NCBI GenBank assembly: GCA_020216745.1
Contig: JAIWNQ010000003.1
Location: forward strand, 1-10,000
DNA: 10,000 nt
From: Candidatus Hydrogenedens sp.
GTDB lineage: Bacteria; Hydrogenedentota; Hydrogenedentia; Hydrogenedentales; Hydrogenedentaceae
Direction of reading: 5' to 3'
Part shown: positions 1-6,541 of the stretch, one piece after another
Numbering within the stretch: the stretch's first letter is position 1
Layout of the letters: each line of letters starts with the position of its first letter
The notes under the pieces: model-generated
Database searches by the model: none
Told to the model about the DNA's origin: nothing
Seen by the model: the letters and a program-made list of their open reading frames with translations, nothing else
Position numbers and translations under genes: made by a program

Positions 1-1064
1 TCTGTCTGAACTAAAGACCTCGGATAAGCATCAAACGCACCTCGGTCAACATGTATCCATCCTTCTGAACCTTTGAATAATACGCCGCCCTTTTGTCTCG
101 CAGTTACTAACATGTCGAAGCCTTCTTTAAATTTGCACAGGAATTCATAATCTTCTACGGTATCAAAGAGTCCATCTTCCGCTTTGGGCCAATTTCCACC
201 TCTTGGGATAATTTCAACGGGTCCTGTGAGTTCAGTTCCCATTCCCCATTGGGCTATATCACAATGGTGTCCTGCCCAGTCAGTTAATTGTCCACCAGCA
301 TAATCACTAATCCAACGGAAATTCCAATGACAGCGTGCTTCACAATACGGTGCATACGGAGCTGGTCCTAACCACATATCATAGTCAAACCATGGAGGTG
401 GGTCTGATGGTGTAGTACTACCCTTATTTATCGAATTCTTCGCTGGTAAACCTACAACAACATACTTCACTTCACCAATGTAGCCATTCCGAACAAGTTC
501 GCAGGCTTGGCGGAAATGTTCCTGTGACCTCTGCCAACTACCCGTCTGCCAAATCCTACCATATTGTTCCACTGCATCTACAATAGCTCTCCCTTCCTTA
601 ATAGAACCTGCTAATGGCTTCTCACCATAAACATCTTTTCCCGCTTTTATCGCCATGATTGCAGGGATTGCGTGCCATTGGTCTGGGAGGGCTAATGATA
701 CTGCATCAATATCATCACGGGCAATCACTTCTCGAAAATCTTTATAGCCTGCACAATCCTGGTTGCCATAACGGTCATTCACCTTTTTCATTGCTGATTC
801 AAGATGTTTTCCATCTACATCACATACCGCCACAACCTGTGCTGATGGCTGGTCAAGGAAACCTTCCATGTTGGACGTCCCCATACCACCAACTCCGATA
901 CAACCAATTGTAATCCGTTCGCTGGGAGGCACTGCTCCATCAAGTCCCAATGCTCTACTGGGAATAATATACGGGAATGCAACTGTTGCTAACGAGGCAA
1001 GCCCCGTTCTTTTCAGGAATTCCCTTCGATTTAGGGATTCCTTTTTATGTTTTTTCCGTTTCAT
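1..1064 (-). CDS. Gfo/Idh/MocA family oxidoreductase with Tat signal, 3' end outside window
   Basis: An open frame runs 354 codons from ATG at 1064 off the left edge. TGGAGG at 1075-1080 is the ribosome binding site. The N-terminus is lysine/arginine rich and carries a twin-arginine signal (NRREFLKRTG, residues 12-21) followed by a short hydrophobic stretch, so export by the Tat route is expected. A Rossmann motif follows (CIGVGGMG, 55-62), then LPDQWHA (126-132) and the family EKP motif (148-150), whose Lys is the usual catalytic/NAD(P)-site residue. The C-terminal domain has WLGPAP and GGQLTDWAGHHCDIAQWG, with His266/His267 and Asp269 as likely active-site residues, and GSEGWIHVDRG near the edge. 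Family members oxidise or epimerise sugars and inositols with NAD(P)H. Exported copies like this are abundant in Planctomycetes and related phyla, probably in polysaccharide breakdown. The substrate cannot be told. The protein is intact as far as seen; the missing part is probably under 100 residues. Confidence 0.93.
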   Translation of the reverse strand, partial: MKRKKHKKESLNRREFLKRTGLASLATVAFPYIIPSRALGLDGAVPPSERITIGCIGVGGMGTSNMEGFLDQPSAQVVAVCDVDGKHLESAMKKVNDRYGNQDCAGYKDFREVIARDDIDAVSLALPDQWHAIPAIMAIKAGKDVYGEKPLAGSIKEGRAIVDAVEQYGRIWQTGSWQRSQEHFRQACELVRNGYIGEVKYVVVGLPAKNSINKGSTTPSDPPPWFDYDMWLGPAPYAPYCEARCHWNFRWISDYAGGQLTDWAGHHCDIAQWGMGTELTGPVEIIPRGGNWPKAEDGLFDTVEDYEFLCKFKEGFDMLVTARQKGGVLFKGSEGWIHVDRGAFDAYPRSLVQT

Positions 1065-1154
1065 AATAAATTTACCTCCATAAATTGGGTTTCATTGCTT
1101 GAATAGAAAGATTTTTTTATCATATCAGACTATACAAATAAAAAACGAGTTTTG

Positions 1155-1180
1155 ATTATAAAATAAAAAGTAATTGTCAC
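1155..1180 (-). promoter_or_regulatory. Possible promoter for the Tat oxidoreductase
   Basis: On the minus strand a perfect TATAAT lies at 1160-1155, about 90 bp ahead of the start codon. GTGACA at 1180-1175 is the nearest -35-like hexamer, but the 14-bp spacer is too short for a standard sigma-70 site. The -10 element is attractive but common by chance in such AT-rich DNA. Confidence 0.25.
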
Positions 1181-1299
1181 ACCTTTCCAATAGCATCCAT
1201 TCTAATCCACTCTTTATTTGTTGACTACGGTTATATTGGACTTTCCTTTATTTCCTCCTCTCTTCTTATACACAAAGTTCAAAAATATTTTCTGATAGT

Positions 1300-1327
1300 A
1301 AGACATTTTCAAAATCTTTGTTATAAT
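1300..1327 (+). promoter_or_regulatory. Sigma-70 type promoter for the LOG/fused-synthase operon
   Basis: AAGACA (1300-1305, 4 of 6 to consensus), a 16-bp spacer and a perfect TATAAT (1322-1327). Transcription would begin near 1334, leaving a leader of about 50 nt before the ATG at 1386. This also argues against the in-frame GTG at 1329, which would lie upstream of the transcript start. Confidence 0.55.
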
Positions 1328-1385
1328 AGTGAGGTTTTATTTTGACTTATTTATCATTAAACTTTTTTATCAAAGACAACAGGAT

Positions 1386-1943
1386 ATGAAGACAATAGGT
1401 ATTTTTGCTGGTTCGAGTGATTTATCCATTCCAAATTTCCGAAAAGATATAGAGCATCTGGCAGATTTGCTGGCTCAACACCGATATCGAATCGTATATG
1501 GAGCTGGACGAGTAGGTCTGATGGGCGTACTATCTAAAAGAATGTATAAACATGGCGGATTTTTAATTGGCGTGGTTCCTAAATATCTAAACCGACCTGA
1601 ACTCGTGTTTGAGCAATGCACAGAACTAATTATTACTGAAGACCTTCATGAACGGAAAGAGGTTATGGAACGGCTCTCGGATGTTTTTATTGTCCTACCA
1701 GGCGGGATAGGCACAATAGATGAGTTCTTCAATGTGCTTGCTTCAAAACAGTTAAAATATCATAGAAAACCTATCTTCCTGTTCAATATTAATAATTATT
1801 TCAAACCTATTGATGATTTAATAAAAGAGATGTATAAATCCCATTTTATTGGGGTTGAACACACTCAACTTTATCAAAGCATAAATACTGGCGATGAAAT
1901 TGTGGAAAAGATAGAACAGCACTTTTTAAATATTGGATTATAG
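1386..1943 (+). CDS. LOG family protein (lysine-decarboxylase-like fold; nucleoside 5'-monophosphate phosphoribohydrolase type)
   Basis: 185 residues, the usual size for the LOG/TIGR00730 family. These enzymes split the base from (cytokinin-type) nucleoside 5'-monophosphates, releasing ribose 5-phosphate; bacterial members may act on AMP or other purine nucleotides. The Rossmann-like nucleotide site is seen as VYGAGRVGLMG (residues 37-47), where many members have GGG. The signature follows: HERKEVM (88-94, Arg90) and PGGIGTIDE (105-113, Glu113), the Arg/Glu pair used for ribose binding and catalysis. No signal peptide or membrane segment is present, so it is cytosolic. I chose ATG 1386 over an in-frame GTG at 1329 because family proteins begin at 'MKxIxIFxGSS' and the GTG lies outside the predicted transcript. 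The ribosome binding site is poor (AGGA is almost on the ATG). It is first in an operon with the membrane fused synthase 25 bp downstream. The old 'lysine decarboxylase' name is a misannotation for this family. The true substrate here is unknown. Confidence 0.9.
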   Translation: MKTIGIFAGSSDLSIPNFRKDIEHLADLLAQHRYRIVYGAGRVGLMGVLSKRMYKHGGFLIGVVPKYLNRPELVFEQCTELIITEDLHERKEVMERLSDVFIVLPGGIGTIDEFFNVLASKQLKYHRKPIFLFNINNYFKPIDDLIKEMYKSHFIGVEHTQLYQSINTGDEIVEKIEQHFLNIGL

Positions 1944-1968
1944 AATAATCTTTGCTTAAGGGTCGTAT

Positions 1969-4647
1969 ATGGAACCAAACAGGCGATTAGTCTTTATTTT
2001 CAGGTTATGCCTGTATCTTTGTTTTTTCCTGTCTGGTGGTAGTGCATTGATGTATCAGATAATCTGGACACGTAAATGTATGCTATTGCTTGGAACTACC
2101 ACTTATGCAGTTAGCACAGTATTAAGTATTTTTTTCTTAGGCCTTGGTGTGGGTAGTTTCATTGGCGGACGTATCGCTGAGCGAACATTAAACCCCATAC
2201 GATGGTATGCGATGGTGGAATTATTAATTGGACTCTGGGCATGGGTAATCATCGAAATGGCAACGGATTGGAGCGGTTTTATTCTTTTCCTAATTAAATC
2301 AATGCCAGAAAACGCAACTGTTTTCTTTGTCTTACGGGTCATAATTGCTGTTGTTTGGTTTACCCTGCCATCTATCGGGATGGGTATGACATTCCCATTG
2401 CTGTCTAAATACGACTATATGAGGGGAACATCGACTGAAAGACATATTTCCATGCTTTATCTCACAAACACATTTGGAGCTACAATAGGCGTTATACTTG
2501 CAGGATTTATATTAATTCCAAATGTTGGTTATATATATACAACTGGTTTGGCAGTTATAGTTAATATTGTCGTAGGCATTATTGCCTTAATAATCTCCAA
2601 CAGTCCTATTTCTTTTATAAAGGCGGAGACAAACATAATTGAAGAAGAGTTCCCAAACAATGAAATAGGCATCGATAAAATAGATATTTTACTATTGGCG
2701 GGAGTTTTTATTTCAGGGTTAATTTGTCTCGCGTTAGAAGTGTTGTGGACAAGATTATTAATTATGGTTTTTTTAGGGACAACTTATGCATACACCTCTG
2801 TACTTGTCTCTGTATTGGTGGGTATAGCTTTAGGTGCTCTTATTAGCTCCGTTCTCATAAAAAAAATTAAAAACAAATCTGGAATTTTAGGGTTGGGTTA
2901 TGGAATTACAGGAACAGGAATTTTATTAACACTGTTTTTTATTTCCAAACTACCAGAATGGATAAAACAATTTGACTTAGAAGTCACAACCAATTTTTAT
3001 TATGGCATATTCGGAAAATTCTTTTTTGCCTTTCTAATCCTAATTCTTCCGATGATTGGTTTTGGATTTACATTTCCATTTGCATTGACCCTAATTCGTA
3101 GATTAAAAACGAACTCCTACTCTAAAGTGGGTCTTGCTTATGGTATAAACACAATTGGCGGAATTGTTGGTTCCATAGTTGGTGGTTTCTTCATAATTCC
3201 AGTAATGGGGTGTGAGAAAGGAATATATTATTTGGGATTGCTATTATTTGCTGTCGGTATCATCTTTGCCCTCATTGACAAACAATACCGTGCTATCAAT
3301 GTTTCCATTATTTTTGCATCATTCGCACTATCTTATTCCATTTGTCCATCACTACTCATGGAAAAAATAAATCGTTTTTATCTTCCAGAAAAACATAAGA
3401 TTTTATTTTTTAAAGAAGGCATAGAAGGTACCGTGGCCGTAAGTGCCCCAGAGAAAATAAATCCTAATGACGAAAGGGTTTTGTGGATTAATCGAGTACA
3501 GGCGACCACAGCGGTTGAGCGTGGTGTACGAATGAATCGTTTTCAAGGGATTATCCCCCGCATGTTTAATCGTGACCCGCAACAGGTTTTATTTATGTGT
3601 TTCGGCTCGGGTATTACATGTGGGACATTAGGAATCGGAGGTTTTAAAGAAATAGATGCAGTAGAAATCTCACCAGAGGTACTTCAGGCAAGCACGTTAT
3701 TCACTGATAAAAATTTTAATGTCCTTGATATGAATCATCTAAATATTCATATTGACGATGCAAGAAACTTCCTTATCCGTGCTGGAAAAGGATATGACTT
3801 TATTACAACGGAGCCTATGCCCTTAGCCCTTGCAGGTGTTTCTATGTTCTATACTCGAGAATTTTATCAGTTCTGTTTGCAACATCTTAATGATGGAGGT
3901 ATGGTTTCCCAGTGGGTTCCATTTCACAGCTCCAGTGAAAAGATTGTTCAGTCGGTTGTGCATACATTTGCAAATGTTTTTCCATATTGTGCAGGATTGT
4001 TTGTAAATGCTGACCTATTCCTTGTTGGTTCAAATCAACCTCTATTATTAGACCCATCAAGGTTGGAAAAAATTTTAGAGCAAAACTTTGTATTGAAGGA
4101 GGCAATGATACAAGCGGGTTTCCCAGATATAGAAGAGATTATGGCATGTTTTGTAATGAATAAAGAAAGCCTTATTCACTTTTCCAAAGAAGGAATATTT
4201 ATAACAGATACATTTCCATGGGTTGAATTTGACGCCCCAAAATATATATACAATCGCAAAAGTGTCCCTCAAAATTTAAACCGCTTAAAACAATGCTTTT
4301 CAAAGATAGAAAATAATTTGACGTATGAGGGTTTGTCTAAAGAAAAAAGAGAACAAATAATAAAAAGGCAACAATCACATCAACAAGATTTAGATGGATT
4401 AATCTTATATTATGATGGCCTCTTAGTAGGTGACGAGGTACGCCAACGTTTCATTAATTCATTAGGAATTGATAAAAATAATAAACAAGCCCAATATTAT
4501 ATACGAACAATTGCTATGGCACAAATTGAACAATATATCCGCTGGGATGAAACAGACAAGGCATGGGCTGTAATTTCCGAGGTCTCACCATACCTCGAAA
4601 ATGATGTAATATGGCAAGAATGGTTTCAAAATCTGAACCTAAAATAG
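1969..4647 (+). CDS. Fused multi-pass membrane / spermidine-synthase-like protein
   Basis: 892 residues. TAAGGG at 1957-1962 is a good ribosome binding site. Residues 1 to about 465 form a polytopic membrane domain of two related halves. YQIIWTR (29-35) recurs as LEVLWTR (256-262), LPSIGMGMTFP (133-143) as LPMIGFGFTFP (360-370), and N167-T-F-G as N394-T-I-G, each 227 residues later. Residues from about 483 form a spermidine-synthase-like Rossmann methyltransferase fold: EGIEGTVAV (483-491), FGSG (545-548, nucleotide loop), AVEISPE (564-570, acidic ribose-binding Glu566), IDDAR (595-599), and TTEPMPLALAGVSMFYTREF from 613. TDTFPWVEFDAP (746-757) is a conserved late motif of fused 'MFS/spermidine synthase' proteins. 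The last ~130 residues look helical and are not recognised. The catalytic DxxD/DP loop of true aminopropyltransferases reads TTEP, as in other fused members, so polyamine synthesis is not assured; the family's role is unknown. It is probably cotranscribed with the LOG gene. No clear terminator follows. Confidence 0.88.
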   Translation: MEPNRRLVFIFRLCLYLCFFLSGGSALMYQIIWTRKCMLLLGTTTYAVSTVLSIFFLGLGVGSFIGGRIAERTLNPIRWYAMVELLIGLWAWVIIEMATDWSGFILFLIKSMPENATVFFVLRVIIAVVWFTLPSIGMGMTFPLLSKYDYMRGTSTERHISMLYLTNTFGATIGVILAGFILIPNVGYIYTTGLAVIVNIVVGIIALIISNSPISFIKAETNIIEEEFPNNEIGIDKIDILLLAGVFISGLICLALEVLWTRLLIMVFLGTTYAYTSVLVSVLVGIALGALISSVLIKKIKNKSGILGLGYGITGTGILLTLFFISKLPEWIKQFDLEVTTNFYYGIFGKFFFAFLILILPMIGFGFTFPFALTLIRRLKTNSYSKVGLAYGINTIGGIVGSIVGGFFIIPVMGCEKGIYYLGLLLFAVGIIFALIDKQYRAINVSIIFASFALSYSICPSLLMEKINRFYLPEKHKILFFKEGIEGTVAVSAPEKINPNDERVLWINRVQATTAVERGVRMNRFQGIIPRMFNRDPQQVLFMCFGSGITCGTLGIGGFKEIDAVEISPEVLQASTLFTDKNFNVLDMNHLNIHIDDARNFLIRAGKGYDFITTEPMPLALAGVSMFYTREFYQFCLQHLNDGGMVSQWVPFHSSSEKIVQSVVHTFANVFPYCAGLFVNADLFLVGSNQPLLLDPSRLEKILEQNFVLKEAMIQAGFPDIEEIMACFVMNKESLIHFSKEGIFITDTFPWVEFDAPKYIYNRKSVPQNLNRLKQCFSKIENNLTYEGLSKEKREQIIKRQQSHQQDLDGLILYYDGLLVGDEVRQRFINSLGIDKNNKQAQYYIRTIAMAQIEQYIRWDETDKAWAVISEVSPYLENDVIWQEWFQNLNLK

Positions 4648-4694
4648 TTGTAATATTAGTAATAATAAGATAATTCCGCATCTACCAAATTTAT

Positions 4695-4829
4695 TTACTT
4701 TTCTTCTTCATCTTCTTCATGAGTTACAATATTCTTACTTTTAAAAACCCTGTAAAAACAATAGATATTCAATCCAGTAATAACAGCCCAAACAGTAAAC
4801 ATATATACATACGAATACCACGTCATCAT
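4695..4829 (-). CDS. 44-residue single-pass membrane protein, probable small subunit of the NSS symporter
   Basis: A short frame starts at ATG 4829, overlapping the TGA of the symporter gene by ATGA, and ends at TAA 4697-4695. GAGGAA at 4843-4838 lies 8 nt ahead, an ideal ribosome binding site inside the symporter's 3' end. The product begins MMTWYSYVYMFTVWAVITG, has one hydrophobic helix (about residues 5-26), then a basic edge (RVFKSK, 27-32) and an acidic tail (HEEDEEEK, 37-44). This is the layout of a one-helix protein with a cytosolic C-terminus. Tiny membrane proteins encoded just after NSS transporters are known: MetS next to MetP in Corynebacterium glutamicum (methionine/alanine uptake). 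By position and form this is likely the counterpart here, although the sequence itself does not obviously match MetS as I remember it. Overlap, ribosome binding site and amphipathic design make it a real gene in my view; its subunit role is inferred. Confidence 0.75.
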   Translation of the reverse strand: MMTWYSYVYMFTVWAVITGLNIYCFYRVFKSKNIVTHEEDEEEK

Positions 4830-6445
4830 AAGGCTAATTCCTCTTTTGAAGGTGATGGAATATTTTGAGGATTTGCTTCCTCATCATCTTCAAAGAACTT
4901 GGGGTGTGTCTGCCATGCATACCAGACACCCCACATAAGGAACGATGTCGTCATGATAATCATCACTCGAGCAAGCCAAATATAGGGGACATCTGCCTCT
5001 GGGACATTTTTCATGGTAATTTTTTCAAGTAATCCATCATAGCAGAACCATACTACAAGACCTACTGCAAAAACAGGGGTGATATATTTCATAATGTAGT
5101 AATAAATTCTTGGGATTCTTAATTCTGCTCCCAAGTGTAATTCCTCCCAGCCTTTATCAATACCAAATATCCATGAAAATACAACGGTTTCTATTGCAAC
5201 GAATAAAACCAAGCCAAAGGTGCCCATCCAATAGTCTAACTCATCAAGAACCTTATGATGATTAAATAAAATAACAGGTTGCATCATCATAAACGCAAAA
5301 AATGCTACAAGTAGTACCCCAACTCGTCGGTCTATTTGCAATTCATCTTCTAAGAAAACAAGCAGTGGCGTAAACATTGCCATACTGGATGTAAGCCCAG
5401 CAAGGAAAAGTAAGAAAAACCACATGACACCAAACATTTCACCATAAGGAATCTGTTCAAATATAAGGGGCAGGGCATAAAAACCAATGGCAAACGTTCC
5501 ATCTGTGGCTACAATTTCTCGGGCTCTTTCGACACCAAAGAAAATTACTGCCGCAGGGATAACTATCGAACCACCTAAAACGACTTCAACAAATTCGTTG
5601 GTCACACATGCAGTAAGTCCATTTAAAGTCAGATCGTGTTTCTTTTTGAGGTAACTGGCATACGTGTGAACCATTCCTAAACCTACACTAAGAGTGAAGA
5701 ATATTTGCCCTGTTGCCGCAATCCATACATGGGGACGCATTAAGGTTTGAAAATCCTGTGGACTTAATCGCCAGATTTGAGCCAATCCATGGCTCACGGT
5801 CTGATGTTCTCCTCGTGGTGGCAAAGTCAGAACACGAACCGCCAGTATCATCCCTAAGACTATTAAAATAGGCATGCAATACTTCGCAACAATCTCTATC
5901 CCCTTTGCAATTCCTCGTCCTAAAACAAAAATATTTATCAGAAATGCAATCAGGAAAAAGGTATATGAAACACTACTGAAACTAATTAAACCTGCATTTG
6001 TAGTCCCCACATACGAGCCAAAAGACATTTTCATCTCTTCGTATGTATGCTTTCCACGAAGCATTCCAGTTGCCATCTGCCATGCGTAACCCAATGCCCA
6101 TGATTCGATATAAATATAGTAAATCCCGACCATTGCTGGGAGAAGTATCCCAAAAATACCAAGATATTTAGAAATAGGATGTTTCCAGAGCCTATAAAAC
6201 ATCCCTGGCGTCGTCCCATGCTTATATGCACCACCTCTTCTACCTATACTCCATTCTATCCACGCTAATGGGATACCTATTAACAAAAGGGCCAGAAAAT
6301 AGGGGACCATAAAAGCACCACCATAGGGTGCTGCTTGTCCTGGAAAACGGAGAAAATTGCCCAAACCCACAGCATTTCCCGCCATCGCCATAATTAAACC
6401 GAAACGACTACCCCAACCTAACTCTTTTACAGGACCACGACGCAT
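4826..6445 (-). CDS. LeuT-like sodium:amino-acid symporter (NSS/SNF family)
   Basis: 539 residues, 12 membrane helices expected; GGGAAG at 6457-6452 precedes the ATG. It resembles Aquifex LeuT along most of its length as I recall that sequence. AGNAVGLGNFLRFP (22-35) is TM1 with sodium ligands Gly23, Ala25, Val26 and Asn30 and gate Arg33. Also seen are VGIYYIYIESW (106-116, substrate Tyr110), GQIFFTLSVGLG (246-257, TM6) and LAGLTSSMAM (348-357, TM8, Na2 ligands Thr352/Ser353). The NEFVE motif after TM6 keeps the Glu matching LeuT Glu290, so chloride independence is likely. Two pocket positions differ from LeuT: Phe259 is Leu256 and Ile359 is Met357. The loop after TM1 is one residue short, and the usual E-N-GGG reads P-Y-GG (40-43). 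A hydrophobic or aromatic amino acid is the likely substrate, taken up with Na+. A 44-residue membrane protein overlaps its stop codon. The divergent photolyase start lies 96 bp away. Confidence 0.94.
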   Translation of the reverse strand: MRRGPVKELGWGSRFGLIMAMAGNAVGLGNFLRFPGQAAPYGGAFMVPYFLALLLIGIPLAWIEWSIGRRGGAYKHGTTPGMFYRLWKHPISKYLGIFGILLPAMVGIYYIYIESWALGYAWQMATGMLRGKHTYEEMKMSFGSYVGTTNAGLISFSSVSYTFFLIAFLINIFVLGRGIAKGIEIVAKYCMPILIVLGMILAVRVLTLPPRGEHQTVSHGLAQIWRLSPQDFQTLMRPHVWIAATGQIFFTLSVGLGMVHTYASYLKKKHDLTLNGLTACVTNEFVEVVLGGSIVIPAAVIFFGVERAREIVATDGTFAIGFYALPLIFEQIPYGEMFGVMWFFLLFLAGLTSSMAMFTPLLVFLEDELQIDRRVGVLLVAFFAFMMMQPVILFNHHKVLDELDYWMGTFGLVLFVAIETVVFSWIFGIDKGWEELHLGAELRIPRIYYYIMKYITPVFAVGLVVWFCYDGLLEKITMKNVPEADVPYIWLARVMIIMTTSFLMWGVWYAWQTHPKFFEDDEEANPQNIPSPSKEELAL

Positions 6446-6465
6446 TTTTAACTTCCCTAAGTGTG

Positions 6466-6493
6466 TTGTGTAATATGAATAATGAATTATACA
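6466..6493 (+). promoter_or_regulatory. Weak possible promoter for the photolyase
   Basis: TTGTGT (6466-6471), a 16-bp spacer and TATACA (6488-6493) face the photolyase start at 6542. Each hexamer matches consensus only partly (3 and 4 of 6). The start codon also lacks a clear Shine-Dalgarno sequence, which would suit low or regulated expression. Confidence 0.25.
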
Positions 6494-6516
6494 CTACTAA
6501 ATAAATAACTTTGCAA
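6486..6516 (-). promoter_or_regulatory. Possible promoter for the symporter operon
   Basis: On the minus strand TTGCAA (6516-6511) and a perfect TATAAT (6491-6486) are 19 bp apart, about 40 bp before the start codon. The spacer is longer than ideal. The site overlaps the possible rightward photolyase promoter. Confidence 0.4.
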
Positions 6517-6541
6517 AACTACTGTAAAAAAATAAAGTGTT

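Larger units (their letters stand above)
1065..1385. other. Divergent intergenic region
   Basis: AT-rich spacer of about 320 bp between the leftward oxidoreductase and the rightward LOG operon. It holds the oxidoreductase ribosome binding site (1075-1080), a possible leftward promoter (1155-1180) and a good rightward promoter (1300-1327). No coding frame with a plausible product and no RNA gene were seen. Confidence 0.7.

Noticed and set aside
659..1083. Plus-strand frames across the left-edge oxidoreductase
   Set aside because: The minus strand encodes a convincing Tat signal and all Gfo/Idh/MocA motifs; the plus frames have no recognisable features.
1329..1385. N-terminal extension of the LOG protein from GTG 1329
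   Set aside because: The GTG directly follows the TATAAT box, so it would precede the transcript start, and the extra 19 residues do not fit the family.
4648..4694. Bidirectional terminator between the convergent fused-synthase and small-subunit genes
   Set aside because: Only AT-rich, weakly repetitive sequence (TAATATTAGTAATAATA) is present; no stable stem could be drawn.
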